This document shows positions 49,140 to 60,822 of a stretch of 64,000 bases of DNA, in pieces. The translations under genes and the position numbers were made by a program. The notes under the pieces are model-generated. The model saw only the letters and a list, made by a program, of their open reading frames with translations, was not told the origin of the DNA and made no database searches. Source of the stretch: Amyloporia xantha (lineage: Eukaryota; Basidiomycota; Agaricomycetes; Polyporales; Adustoporiaceae); the NCBI GenBank assembly GCA_036971615.1, contig JAYKKR010000002.1:2914001-2978000 (forward strand), read 5' to 3'. Within the stretch, counting starts at the first letter, position 1; each line of letters begins with the position of its first letter.

Positions 49140-49259
49140 GGTGGTAGTGGTGGTGGTGATAGTGGTGGTGGTGGTGGTGGTGGTTGTGGTTGTGGTGGTG
49201 GTGGTTGTGGTTGTGGTTGTGGTTGTGGTTGTGGTGGTTGTGGTTGTGGTGGTGGTGGC
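49140..49259. repeat. GGT/GGTTGT microsatellite touching a start codon
   Basis: About 120 bp of GGT and GTGGTT units (CCA and AACCAC on the other strand), with one GGTGATAGT interruption near the left end. It abuts the ATG of the minus-strand orphan membrane protein at 49139, so in that transcript it would form a CCA/CAA-rich leader directly before the start codon. Poly-Val and His/Asn frames across it are artefacts of the repeat. Confidence 0.85.
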
Positions 49260-49708
49260 GGAAGTTAAGATTGCTCTTCTGCGTCAGTTCGAGTATTTTA
49301 TAGTGGAAGTAAAGAGCAAAGCACTGGCATGACGACGGCCACATTTCTAAGGGGGGATGGCCGCGCTTGTAGGACAATGCAAGCCTGAACACGGCCAAAG
49401 CCGCGGTAGAACAACAAGACGCGCCAAAAGTGGGCAAAGCGCGAATCGTCGCGCGTCCGTGACAATTCACGTGATTTGTGACATTTCTGTCAGGCACAGC
49501 GCCGTCGTGCTGTTGCACTGTTACATCATGTCATAGTACGTGTGCTGATACAAAGTTACAGTGAACATAGCATACAAATAGATAATACAGTAATGTTAAT
49601 CGTCCATTAGACAGCGCCGGCGCGAACCCATAAAGTACTTCCTCATAAAGGACAAATATCATGCATCGCGAGCATCTTCACTCAACAGAGCGCACGCACT
49701 GCATGGAT
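49260..49708. other. Intergenic, nothing found
   Basis: No supported ORF or repeat beyond the neighbouring microsatellite. It probably contains the promoter of the orphan membrane protein gene on its left side. Confidence 0.4.
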
Positions 49709-50069
49709 TTACGTGCAGCTCATCGGCCCCGTCCGTTCGCGCATGACGCAGTCTGCACACTTCGTCTCGCTCATGCGAATGGGGTTCCGTTGCGGTGTAG
49801 TCATCATCCTGACACAGGATGTCGACCTGCAGCCTAGTGAAAGTAGAGCATCAATGAGATGAACGTACACGACATCATCAGAACCCATACTCACCTACTG
49901 GGTGTATGTGTCTCCGGCTGAAGAGACAGTTCGGTCGCAGACAGTCTTGCGTACGAGTATGCATGGGAATGAAGTGTTGGCACTCAAGGTGGAATCTCCC
50001 ATCAATGATCTGTGTGTCGTCCTCGTCAGTGAGAAGCACCACGGAAGAAATAATCGTAAGTACGAACAT
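49709..50069 (-). CDS. Small cysteine-rich protein, 99 residues
   Basis: Two exons, 50069-49895 and 49833-49709, joined by a 61-bp intron with GTGAGT and CACTAG ends. The product has a hydrophobic start (MFVLTIISSVVLL), which could be a short signal peptide or anchor. Eight cysteines follow, including two CX4C pairs (CLRPNC and CRSTSC) and a CX2C (KCADC), with FSRRHIHPV between the first two pairs. The pattern could be a disulfide-rich secreted protein or a metal-binding knuckle; the His-containing link between CX4C pairs favours metal binding. No family is recognised. Clean splice signals and the regular cysteine spacing are the evidence for coding. Confidence 0.45.
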
Positions 50070-51089
50070 TATGACACATCTTTAGCAAATACAGCGTAGA
50101 CGGGGCTCGACTGGCGAGGGTAAGGGTTACTATTATGGATCCCCGACGAGCCAGGCCGCATATATAGACATTATCTGACAGGAGACACGCATCATTCGTC
50201 GAAAAGCGTGGCGCCTTCCGATGTACTTTTCCGGGTTGCATGTTGACCGCGTTCTCCATTGAGTCGGCTGGACCTGCACAGCGAGGCCTGGGGCCCCTCA
50301 CAAGTCCTTATGCGAGGGAAGGTACATACCTGGCGCGGCACGATGCGTTTCGGAAAAGTCAATCAAAATGCTGAATAATTGGCCGGGCCTTCTGAACCAA
50401 CTGCAGGTGTAACGCGTGAAGGTGGTGTTTCGAGGTGCTGGACCATGGTGGCACAAAAGAGCCATTCACGTATGAAGCCGGCATCGCTGCAATCCAATTT
50501 TGAGGGCGGTTGTCGGTCAGGGTGAGTATGAAAGAGATCCGTCAACGTCACTCGCACATTCATGTTGGCTGTCTATGAATGGCGCCAACTCTATCAAGGG
50601 TATCGTATCTCGGGCAGCATCATCGTGCACAGCACGAGGCAGCAGGCGTGGTAGGCGCGTGTCCGCCAAACAACTAATGTCGATAATTCTGGACCTTAGA
50701 GCATGCTCCAAAAACGGCCCTAGCCTGACCCGTCCTGAACGGAGTCACTGGGTATTAGATATCACATCAATCACAGTCGGATACAGGCGTACGTTCCTTC
50801 TTGCATATGCTTTGCTATGATCCTGCCGGTATTGATCGAAAAGCACAGATTGTGGAGGCCAAACGATGTGAAGCTGACCGTCTGGCATGGGCGGTTATGT
50901 ATAGATGCCTTGGCATCGTAGCCGGATGGCCCTTCACAATCTTATTTTTAACGGTGCAACAGGCGAATTGTAAGCGTCACGAGAAGTCGTCATTTAAGCT
51001 GAGCGCCCTGCAATTCCGTTCATATCACAACAAGCGGATACACCCAGGTGTCGGTGGCAAGTATAGCAAAGAATGAATTTCAAGCAACA
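50070..51089. other. 1 kb without a supported gene
   Basis: Short frames only. A minus-strand pair of pieces (50711-50560 and about 50500-50370) could be spliced through a GTGCGA...TTGCAG intron into an orphan of about 95 residues, but nothing else supports it. Confidence 0.35.
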
Positions 51090-51779
51090 TTATGATCCAC
51101 GAGCACGGATCTCGTTCACCAGCTGCACCTTCTTCCTCACCTGAAGACAACGTTCGTAACATAGCCTCACCAGTAGTAACACAAGACTCACCTCATGCGC
51201 AAATCGTCTTCTCCATCGCTCACTCCGCAAACGCCGCCGCTTGTCGCCCTTCTTCTCATGTCTCTCTGCCATTCTTAGCTCTTTGACCACGTTGTTGTTC
51301 ATGAGTATCCTCCGCAATTTGGTGAAGGCCGAACCGACTTCATGGCCGTGAATCGGGACACTGCGACCTGTGGTGAACAGCTCTAGGTCATAACATAGCT
51401 TGTCGAGAGCAATAAATTGCGGTATACCAGAGTACGCATTACGAGGCTTTGGAAGATTCTTCACGATAACGTTCTCTCTCTCCGCCCAAGACTCCTCCGG
51501 GCTCGCGTTCGACAGACGATAAGCCTTTTGGCCTAGTGGTAGAATAAATTTCCAGAGCTGGTCTTGCTGCCCAGGCCATCCTTGCCGCAACGAGGTCTCG
51601 GGATTGATGGTATCAGCAGAAGATTGAATGAACCTTGGCTTTAAAGGAGGTTCGGGAGGGTGCTGCGTAGAAGAAGAGACAGACCGGACACGAGACCAGG
51701 AATAGGCAATGACATTGGGAGTAGAAAGAGCTGCCCTCGACGCCGTAGGGATACCCCGCTTGACGAGTGTAGACAGCAT
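51090..51779 (-). CDS. MRP21: Mitochondrial small-subunit ribosomal protein bS21m
   Basis: Mitochondrial homologue of bacterial ribosomal protein S21. Two exons, 51779-51192 and 51140-51090, give 212 residues with a phase-0 GTGAGT intron. The start at 51779 (MLSTLVKRGIPTASRAALST) is chosen because it begins an Arg/Ser-rich mitochondrial presequence; the frame is open upstream to 51908, but that part looks like leader. The S21 domain is C-terminal: EVGSAFTKLRRILMNNNVVK, RMAERHEKKGDKRRRLRSER and, after the intron, VRKKVQLVNEIRARGS. The long N-terminal extension of about 130 residues is usual in fungal Mrp21. Divergent from GIR2. Confidence 0.9.
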   Translation of the reverse strand: MLSTLVKRGIPTASRAALSTPNVIAYSWSRVRSVSSSTQHPPEPPLKPRFIQSSADTINPETSLRQGWPGQQDQLWKFILPLGQKAYRLSNASPEESWAERENVIVKNLPKPRNAYSGIPQFIALDKLCYDLELFTTGRSVPIHGHEVGSAFTKLRRILMNNNVVKELRMAERHEKKGDKRRRLRSERWRRRFAHEVSLVLLLVRLCYERCLQVRKKVQLVNEIRARGS

Positions 51780-51961
51780 GGGCGACTGAGTAGACGCAAG
51801 AAAGCGTCGGGCAACAGTTAGAACGAATGAGCTGGTTCTTGAAAGGTCACGGAAGAAACGCAACAGAGACCGAACGAAGCGCTCGGCTGGACCCCGGTCA
51901 TCACACACATCGATGCTGCGACCGACATTCAGTTCTCAGACCTCTTCTCTCACATCATCAT
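51780..51961. promoter_or_regulatory. Compact bidirectional promoter, MRP21 / GIR2
   Basis: The two start codons are 182 bp apart on opposite strands, so one short interval must serve both a mitochondrial ribosomal protein gene and a cytosolic translation-associated gene. No single binding site is claimed. Confidence 0.5.
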
Positions 51962-53017
51962 ATGTCGTCTGAAGTGCTGTCGGAGGAATTCGAGGTATAT
52001 CGCTTTTGGCTATGCTCCGTGATACCATCTGACTTTGTCTAAAGGTCCTCGAAGCTATCTATCCGACCGAACTCACAAGTGTGTTCCTGCCGCCCGCTTT
52101 ACCCTTCTAGTCTAGCTGAGACTCATGCAAAGAATTATCGGAAAGGGCCGTTCGCATAGATGTGGAACCAGATGAGATGACAGATGGCGGGGAGGAGTGT
52201 ATGTGGTCTCCTTCTTTTCAATTTTCTCCTCACTCATAGCACAAAAGTGAGAGTCGCTTTGGAGGTGCATTACACGGACGAGTACCCGGATGTACTGCCG
52301 GACATGTCCCTGGACGCCGTCGAAGGAGAACTCGAAGAAACCGAAGTCGAGGAATTACTTCAAGATTTGCGGAGAGTGGTGCGTTACAGTTGATATCTCA
52401 TCGATCGTTCATAGCTAAATCGTGAAATGGAACCTCCAGGGTGAGGAGAACTTGGGAATGGCAATGACATTTGCCTCTCGCTACGCATCTCAGAGAGCAG
52501 GTGTCCTCTCTTGTTCTGTCGAGAGCAGAACGAAGAAAACAGGAGGAGATGGAGAAGGAGCGGAAGGCTATTGAGGTATGACTCCTCGTTCGTTCAGATG
52601 CATAAAGTCCCTGAAGTATCCACAACAGGCAGAAGAAGCTCGTACACGTGGAACACCTGTGACTATAGATACATTCAAAGCGTGGAAGGCCAAATTTGAC
52701 AGGGAGCTGGCTGCTAAGAAAGCTCGCGAAGAAGAGGAGAAGCTGAAATCCACGACTGCGAAGGAGAGGGAAGAATACAAGAAGCTGGCTACTCGTCTCA
52801 CAGGTGAGCCTAAAGCAGTCTACGCATACTCGTGAATGTCTTTAAACTTCTCTACCAACCAGGTCGGCAACTGTTTGAACGCGACAAGAATCTCGACGTG
52901 TCAGACGACAGCCTGATCGAGGAGGGTGTTACATCTGTAGATATAAGCCAATACGATAGGACTGTTGTGGAGGAACAAGAAGAAGAGGAGCAACTTACTT
53001 TCAGCGACAGCGATTAG
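51962..53017 (+). CDS. GIR2: RWD-domain protein Gir2/RWDD1
   Basis: Gir2 binds the translational GTPase Rbg2 and, through its RWD domain, the Gcn2 activator Gcn1, linking it to translation control. The first exon is short (MSSEVLSEEFE), a GT-AG intron follows (51995-52044), and the second exon begins VLEAIYPTELT, the classic RWD start. Strands RVALEVHYTDEYPDVLPDM carry the conserved YPxxxP-like feature. A helical middle with Lys/Glu-rich stretches (AAKKAREEEEKLKSTTAKER) and FKAWKAKFDREL matches the Rbg-binding region of RWDD1 proteins. The acidic end (VVEEQEEEEQLTFSDSD) is also typical. About seven exons; stop at 53017. Confidence 0.88.
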
Positions 53018-53145
53018 ACATATTGGTGCTGTCTGCTACTGTATGTACCTCAAAACGATGTAGCATTAAGTCTTTCTGTATCTCGTTGCACATTTTGTCA
53101 TAATTGGTTGCGCAAGTTGTACACAGGGTAGCTCTGTTTTGCATG

Positions 53146-54884
53146 CTATAAACCAGCCAATAATCCCTCCTCTCCTTCCACTCCAACTACATGCCCCTTT
53201 CCTTCGATCTCTTGACATCCGATGTCGTCCCGGCCGACTTCTTTCAAGAATCCATCAACAACATGCGTCTCTTTCACTCGTCGATCGACCACAACCAGAT
53301 CCTCGCCAACCGCTCTCAGCCACTCTACCACGGGTTTACTTACCCACCGCTTCACATCACCTATACGCTCACCTTTCTCAAACCATCCGAGGTGCCCGCC
53401 TTCCTTCGTGATCGCAAAAGCGATATACGGATTGCCGCCAGCATCAACAGGAAGTACTTGTACGATCGGGTCGTCCTGGGAGTTGAGGGCCAAGAAGGGT
53501 ACGCGGATGCGGTGAAGTACATCGTGGCTGGACGCCCAGGTGTAATAGTCCCCAGCAGTTGGAAAGGGGAACGGCGGTGATGAACCACCACCAATTCGCG
53601 TTACCATGTTGTCAAATTGTGAAAGTGTCGGCGATTTCAAGCTCAACACTTCAGGCAAGACACGGGTCAGAGGGTGGTCGAGAAATTTGGATAGGCTTGC
53701 TGCGTGTCGGCGTACGAGCCGTTGCAAGTTCCGAGCCATGGCTTTGGCATACACGTTTCTATGAAGCCAGTGATTGTCGAGCCTGGATGAGAGGGATTCA
53801 ATCTAGGAAACAGGTAAATCCAGAAGTCACGCACTGTTCAGCGTTCTTGACCAGATCCCAAGGCTTACGGGGTAAGTGATCAGTAGTTGTATATGAATTA
53901 ACCTACCATCAACATACGCAAGCGACCGCACACCCAGCCGTTATACGACTCTGTTGTCCTTCTTCCGCCAAATACCTGGTCAGGACGTTGGCGCCAAGAG
54001 AAAATCCAATTCCTAAGAGTCGAGCGCTCGGATAGCGTTTCGCAATATGCAACACCGCAACCCGGATGTCATCAGTGTGCCCAGCGGAATAAAGCTGAGG
54101 GCTCGTAAGAGTGACGCCGGCACCTGTCAGAAGACCCTGCAGTGAGACTTCATTTGACTTTCATTGATGTCATGCACCTACACCCCCGAAAATTAACTAC
54201 GATGCCTCGATATCCAAGACCGCCTTCTTCCACGGGGGTACATACCGGAGCTAATATCGCTCGAACGTATGACTCATGGGAACCTGGAGACAAGTTCATT
54301 AAACCGGATCATCATGCTCAGCTGGTCTGGCTTACCGCCAGTCAGTCCATGCAATACGACGACAATCGGAGTGTCGCCTCTCAACGTCCGTTCACCGGCC
54401 GGAGGAGTACTGTCTAATCCTCTGGAAAAGCCGATCAAGCAGTGTGCCCCGTACGGCACGCTCATACTCACATGGTACCCCCATCTAATGTGCGCAGTAA
54501 TGTCCTGCATACATGCGTTAAGGTTACAATCCCTAGAAGAAACTCGGATCCTTCTCACCTGTCATACTCTACTTTGTCTATCTTTGAGAAGTCCCCAACA
54601 ACGGCATATGCTGTTTGTAAGTGGCCACTATACTCCAAACGCGCCCAAGGTTAACCCGCGGAAATCTGTAACATGTTCGAGATTACTGACTTGCTAAGCC
54701 ACCACGGAGGGCGAAATTCCTTGTAAAGGGTAGGACAACGGGCTTCTATGAATGACCGTAGAGCTTCCGGGCGGGTCTCCTCTGTATCAGGTGAACATTT
54801 GACAGTGAGAATGGCAGGAGACGCAGCAAAGTATAATTTCGGGAAGTAGTAGGCCGCCGAGAATAAACTAATTATCGACCCCAT
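53146..54884 (-). CDS. EMB8/YheT-family alpha/beta hydrolase
   Basis: Serine hydrolase of the EMB8/ABHD1-3 type (yeast Eht1, Eeb1 and YMR210W), a group acting on medium-chain acyl esters or monoacylglycerols. Start at 54884 (MGSIISLFSAAYYFPKLYFA), a hydrophobic N-terminus as in membrane-associated relatives. In order: VVVLHGLTGG (oxyanion-hole loop), the nucleophile elbow LLGIGFSLGANVLTRYLAEE with Ser in GFSLG, the acid in LALNSQDDPIV and the histidine in TKEGGHLGWFE, so the catalytic triad is complete. The tail after about residue 400 is poorly conserved. Several short introns are implied between 53755 and 54650. Convergent with GIR2 (128 bp between stops). Confidence 0.88.
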
Positions 54885-55358
54885 GATTCCGACTTATTTC
54901 GGTGGGCATTGGGCAGAGATTTCACTGTCCTAGCTGGGAGGCATATGTACTCGACGTCGACGGAGATTGATGGACGCTGAAATCACATGTTAATGCAGCG
55001 GACTCGGCCAGATCCAGATCCGGGCCTGATGCGATAGGAATAGCGAACCCGTCATGAGCCTGCAAACAACAGGCTCGAGCTGCAGTACGAGGAGTTTCTG
55101 TTCCATGATATTCATTGCACTGCAGTACTCCCCGGACTTTCTAACCTGAGGGATCGAGAAAGAAAGCGGCACAGTTCTAATCGCTAGCGTATTGTACGTA
55201 CAGAAGGCATGCACCTTGACATGTTTGTTCTAATTGATTGAGGAAGACAATACAAGAAGAGACTACAATCTACGTATATGTACTCAAGATTCGTGCTTAA
55301 CCAAAAATTTTACACCAGAGATACAGTCCACAAGATGATTCAACTTCGCCACTCACGA
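54885..55358. other. Intergenic, nothing found
   Basis: Promoter side of the hydrolase gene and 3' flank of the RAP1GDS1-like gene. No ORF, repeat or RNA gene seen. Confidence 0.45.
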
Positions 55359-58038
55359 CTAAGCCCAAGCCTCCAGAGCACGCTTGGCAGCAGTGCTGAG
55401 GGGTTTTGCATCCCCTTGCGGATCGTTAGCAGCCTTCTCCAATAGACCTTTCGTACGCGTCTTCATCTTCGTCACATCATCCACCCTATCTTCCGCGACA
55501 ACCCCAGTCTTACCAAGTTGTCCAAGGAGCTGGCATATGTTAGCACGAATCTCAGCTGCAATGTTGTTGTCTGCGTTATTGAGGACAGAGACGAGCATGT
55601 CCAACGCATTGCGCGGGCCCACAGTGGGAGACCCTTCAGGGTTAACCGCAGAGGCCGGCTGGGACTGAGAAGGGCGAATGACCTCGCTCGGGAGAGGATT
55701 GAGAATTGCGTCAAGTACCAGCGTTCCTGAACAAGTGTGATGTCAGTCATCAAGCATGGACTCTGAACGGTCACACGAACCCCCGTTTCCAGATGCTGTC
55801 ATCAAGGACAACGCGACCACCCCCTCGTTGATCAGCACGAGGTATCTCTTGCTTCGACCAATGAGTTGTGCCAAGGCCGATGCACACGTTGAGTTGACAA
55901 TTGCCTTCATGGCCTCTTGCCTTCTCTCCGTCTTCTCTACGTCAGCGGCAGCTTCGTTCGAGCATAGCGATTTGATCACGTTGACCAAGACCCTTGTCCC
56001 CTCGCTCTTTACGGCTATCGAATCCGATCGACGGACAAGGGCTAGAATTTGATCCATAGCGGACCCTGATGAACCGTCCAGGGGTAAGACCAGGGTCAGA
56101 GCGTTCTCGACTAGAAAAGGGTCACGTCATGCGGTGGTCAGGCTGCAAGCTCAGAGATGGACACTAACCATTCCCCGTACACATGTACTTCGCTACTCCG
56201 ATCGCGGTCACTTGCACAAGCTCAGCCATATCTGCAGTCTCTCCCCAGACCTGTGACGTAGCCAGTCTCTGGATAATTATTGCCTCGCCCAGCGCTGCTC
56301 TGTTGCCCGAAGATTGTGCCAGATGCCTTGACAACCCTATAACGCCATGCTTTACCTTGAGGTCAGTGTCAGGTTGGAGGAGGGCAGCCAAGTCAGGTGC
56401 AAGGGTGATCGGTGGCCGAACAAGAGCCAGAGCGTGAGCATCTGTGAGGAACGATAAGTTCCAAATATTAACATGCTGGTGATGTCACTTGCCTCTTCGT
56501 ACCAAGTTTCCTAAGCTAAGTGTTGCACAAATGATCAAGTCATCCCGGCTGGTCTCTTTCAGGCTCCTGTGCTTCCGGATCCATTGTACCATGGTATTGA
56601 CAAATTCACCTCCCGGTCTTTCTTGATCCGAGTCATCCCATAGGGTATCGATGATCTTCTCCTCGCCGGCTACTTCAACAACTGCCTTGACAATTGCCGC
56701 CTTGCACATATCGAACCCTTTCTCCTTTGCCACACGTTCGCCGGGTGCCTCTGACGACCAATACGGTGGGTAGTCGCCTTGGTCGATGAATGCCAGCATG
56801 TCGGATAAGCACGCAACACCGCCATGTTCATCGGGGAACATAAGCCCTCGCGCAAGCGACAATCGAACGTCTTCCACGTCGAGAGAAAGTGACTCAAGAA
56901 GACCACAGACTTCCTCCAATACATCGTAGTCTGTCTGCACGAAAGAATGCAAGGCAGACGACTCTGCGAAGAACGCCGGAGGAGTTGGGTAGGGTGGAAT
57001 AAATGCTCGCAGTGGCCGAGTCAGATATGGAAGGGCATCGGGTCCGAAGAGTGGCCGTGATTGTGCTGGTGGGACTTTTGAGTTCGCCAGTTCACCACTT
57101 GAGGAGTGTCAAGGATAGGGCTCACGATTGTCTTCGTCGTCGTCTCTGAGTTCTGAGATAGCTCTCCAGGCCCAAGATGACAACCCGCTTCGTAGGTTCC
57201 AGGCTTCAAGGGAGATATCCACGGGTAAAGAAGGAGGGTTATCGACAGAAACCTGCGCGGTCAACCATGAACCAGGAGGGTAGATAGCCGTAGATAGCTT
57301 CAATATGGTCATAGCGGCTTCCAACGAGATTAAACGGAATTTCACGGGCTCTGTTGAGGAGATGGCCTTCAATACTTTCTTTATGAATCAAGAAGACAAG
57401 CGTACCATAGCCAACGCTGACGTTGAGCAGTAGCCCAATGGATGTTTTGACCACTTTCAAATCAATCAAAGAAAGAGGGAGCGGGTCGGTACACTTTGGT
57501 TGGACAGCTTCTGCATAGCCTTCCAATAACGACACAACGGTTTGTGGAAAACCTGCCTCAAGCAGGTAACCGCGATTCTCATCTAAGATGTGTCCGCATA
57601 CTCATCATTTCATGCAAAGACAGCCATGAAAGACATACTTGCCGTGATCCATGCATAAGTTAGCTCCAACCCGGAGGATCTCGTAAATGGCAAGTTTGCA
57701 TTCTGGGTCAGTGGACGTGGCGCCACTGATAGCGCCCTTCAGTAAAGACGTAAGGGTTTGCGGTAAGAGTGTCTTTCCCAGCGCTGTCTGCTGTTCAACT
57801 GAGTGATAGAAGACATCTCAGGGATGCATGTGAGGCTCAAAACTGACGACCTGGCCTGACCATCTTTCACACGGAGATCGTCGGCGAGCCGTTGGGCTGT
57901 CGTTTCAATCTCTCTCCACTGGCCTGGCTGGTTGAGAGGCAGACGGGCGAGGAGGTCACCCAGTTTTGATGCAAACGCGAGCTTGACTGTTCCTGCCATC
58001 TCCAGAGGGACCAGCGACACAGACGCGATGTACGACAA
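55359..58038 (-). CDS. RAP1GDS1: RAP1GDS1/SmgGDS-like armadillo-repeat protein
   Basis: Armadillo-repeat protein related to SmgGDS, a chaperone and exchange factor for small GTPases with basic tails (Rho, Rap, Ras). The diagnostic stretch is LIICATLSLGNLVRR at about 56510. Other ARM-like helices include DVLEEVCGLLESLSLDVEDV, LKVKHGVIGLSRHLAQSSGN, SEGTRVLVNVIKSLC and NNIAAEIRANICQLLGQLGK near the C-terminus. Exons are separated by short introns seen near 55730, 56110, 56440 and 57590. The start is uncertain: ATG at 58038 or 57999 (MAGTVKLAFASKLGDLLARL) both precede the first helices. Length about 750 residues, longer than animal SmgGDS. GTPase partners cannot be inferred. Confidence 0.78.
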
Positions 58039-58599
58039 GGAGACGAGGATGAAGGAGAGTGGCTAGTGCACAAGGTTCAGACCTTCTGCTGAGGACTACC
58101 GGAATCGGTGGGACCAGATCTCCATCTGTGCCTACAACAAATCGCCGCAAGCGCCCTGCCAAACCGCGATCACGTGGCCGATCATTTTGTAATTCCTAAC
58201 TTTGATTGGCAGCATCTGCCGGCCCGCTGCTCTCTTCCACCACAGGCCATGCCGCTATGAAACTTTCGACCTTCGTGTCATTTCGCCATACCGGTGCGAC
58301 TGAGGCAGCTCGTCTGTTTCAACGACATAGCATTTCGGTGATAATTGTGTGGAAACCAGATGGATCGTGCGGGACCAACTCGGCAAGATAGTGGTCGAGC
58401 GTCTGGAACGGGTTCCAATACCAAGTTGTTATCGCAATCCACTGGCGCCGACACGCCATTGGCGAGTCCAAGAGCGTTATGCACATAACAGGTCAGATGG
58501 AGCAGAGGGAGAATACCAACGTATGCCTAACCGTTACTACATTCCCTCATCGACACGCTTCTCTCGATCCACAACTCGCCTTGTCGACTCGTAAATTCA
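58039..58599. promoter_or_regulatory. Divergent promoter, RAP1GDS1-like / permease
   Basis: About 560 bp between divergent starts. The small frames inside (for example 58206-58391) have no family resemblance. The left third might include an upstream leader exon of the RAP1GDS1-like gene. Confidence 0.35.
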
Positions 58600-60822
58600 A
58601 TGCTCGGGGAATCTGAGAAAGATGGGATAGTATCACACCCGTCCGAGTCAGCGAGCGATGTCGTGAAACGGGAAGATTACGTGGATGAAAGCCTCGCTAA
58701 TGCAGAGGAGACCGGCCTGCACCGCGATCTATCTGCTCGCCAGATATCTATGATCGCGGTGAGCTTTGTCTTGACATGTCCAAATGATTCTGACCCAATT
58801 CAATCCTCGATTTCCAGTTGGGTGGAGCCATCGGGACGGGCTTAATCATAGGCTCTGGAACAGCTTTGGTGAGAGGGGGACCACTTGGTATTTTTCTGGG
58901 CTACTCCTTCGTTGGCCTTGTCTGTTATCTGGTCATGGTTGCGCTCGGCGAGATGGCCACGTATCTTCCCCACAAGAAAGGCTTTCCGGGATACGCTACG
59001 CGGTTTGTGGACCCTGCATTTGGGTTTGCACTTGGCTGGAATTACGTTTTAAAGTGAGTCTCCGATTGGGTCCGAAGCAGAATCTCGAGATCCAATATTC
59101 TCGCAGATATCTGATTGCGGCACCGAATAATATAAACGCCGCTGGAGTGGTTATCCAATACTGGACCACGAAGGTTAACCTTGCCGTCTGGATGGGTGTG
59201 TATGATGATCTGTTTCACCTGCACGTGTCCGGACTGAACCGCGCGTCTTTTGCAGTTGTCTTTATAGTATTTGGTATGTGTTGAATGATGTTTCAACCTC
59301 TCGCTGAAATCTTATCAAACAAATAGTATCTCTTGTGAACCTCTTGGGCGTGAGGGTCTTTGGCGAAGTGGAGTTCTGGTTCAGCAGTATCAAAGTACTC
59401 ACACTTATAGGGCTTCTTCTACTGGGCATTATCATTGATCTGGGAGGGAATCCGGAGCACGACCGGATTGGGTTCCGCTATTGGGATCATCCCTATGGGC
59501 CAATGGGCACTTACCTCGTTGCGCGCGTACACAACAAACATCTTGCAACATTCCTCGGGTTTTGGAGCACGTTAATAAATGCTTTGTTTGCCTTCATCGG
59601 CACCGAGGTCGTTGGAGTGACGGTAGGTGAAGCACAAGCACCGAGGAAGAACATCCCGATTGCGATTCGGCGGACGTTCTTCCGCATCGTGGTGTTCTAT
59701 GTCGGCGGCGTATTTGTGATCAGCTTGACCGTACCAAGCACGAACAAGGTAAGTGTCACGATACCCTTTCGGATCCGAGCGCTGCAAGACTGACCGTGTT
59801 CTAGACACTGTTCGTTGCAAATTCGTCCAAAGCAGGCGCTGCTGCCTCACCGTTCGTGGTCGGTCCGTCTTTCCACTCCGCTTTCCCTTCGGATCGAAGT
59901 GTTGAGAGAGAACATGTCTGGCAGCTACCACTCTGGCGGGAATCAAAGTTCTGAACCAGATCATAAACGCTTGCATTTTGATCTTCGTGATCAGCGGTGC
60001 GAACTCCGATCTGTATGTTGGCTCAAGAACTCTGTACGGTCTTGCACTGCAGGGTCAAGCGCCACGCGTCTTCGCACGGGTGAATCGTATGGGTGTCCCA
60101 TACGTGGCCCTCATCCTATGCACAGCCTTCTGCGCACTGGCGTTCCTGAACGTGTCGGAGGGCAGCTCAAAAGGTGCGGCAACCCCCTTTTTTGTGCCTC
60201 ACGGAAGCCATGTATGTGGGGAAGCTCACTCTGATCGCAGTGTTCGGCTGGTTCGTGAACCTTGTGTCGACGTTCGGTGCGATCACCTGGATGTGCATCT
60301 GCTATACCCACATGTAGGTCGCTGTGTGTGTAGTCATATTCGCTGAGTGCGTTAACTGTGCATCCGTAGCCGCTTCATGAAGGCTCTCAAGGCGCAGGGA
60401 ATTTCCAGAGATCAGCTGCCATACAAGGCCCCCTTCCAGCCCTTTGGCTCCTGGTTCGCGCTGATTTCTACCGCCATTATCACTCTATTCAAAGGTCAGT
60501 TGATGTTCTTTGGCCTACGTTCCGATGTTCCTCTTTCGTTTAGGCTAATTGGCTTTTGTACGACCGTGACAACTCTCCAGGTTTCGATGACTTCCTTCCC
60601 TTCACGACGAGCAGCTTCGTAACAGCATACATCGGTCTGCCAGTATTTCTGGCCTTCTGGGGCGGTTACAGGATCTGGTACCGCAGTCATGTGGTTGCAT
60701 CAGAGAAGGTAGATCTCATAACAGGCATAAGAGAAATTGATGAGGAGGAAGAACGTTTTAATGACGCGGTGGAGGCTGCGGGCCCGAGGACGCTGTGGCA
60801 AAAGATTTGGGATGCTATGTGA
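58600..60822 (+). CDS. Amino-acid permease, YAT family (APC superfamily)
   Basis: Plasma-membrane proton-coupled amino-acid importer with an expected 12 membrane helices. Start at 58600, with a charged cytosolic N-terminus of about 45 residues. Helix 1 has the signature LGGAIGTGLIIGSGTAL, followed by FLGYSFVGLVCYLVMVALGE and LGWNYVLK. Later segments include SSIKVLTLIGLLLLGIII, NALFAFIGTEVVGVTVGEAQ, LNQIINACILIFVISGANSD with SRTLYGLALQGQAP, FGWFVNLVSTFGAITWMCIC and FVTAYIGLPVFLAFWGGY. Apparent frame breaks at 59870-59940 and 60170-60240 are removed by GT-AG introns (GTCCGT...GGCAG and GTGCGG...CGCAG), so the gene is intact. About seven introns; stop at 60822. The substrate cannot be set from sequence. 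Confidence 0.92.

Noticed and set aside
49105..49518. Poly-Val frame (plus) and His/Asn-rich frame (minus) across the microsatellite
   Set aside because: They are pure translations of a trinucleotide-type repeat. The neighbouring minus-strand gene starts exactly at the repeat edge in another frame.
51520..51545. tRNA A-box-like GGCCTAGTGGTAG
   Set aside because: It lies in the coding sequence of MRP21 and has no partner B box or cloverleaf.
59860..60240. Apparent frameshifts in the amino-acid permease
   Set aside because: Two GT-AG introns restore the frame and the expected membrane helices; the gene is intact.
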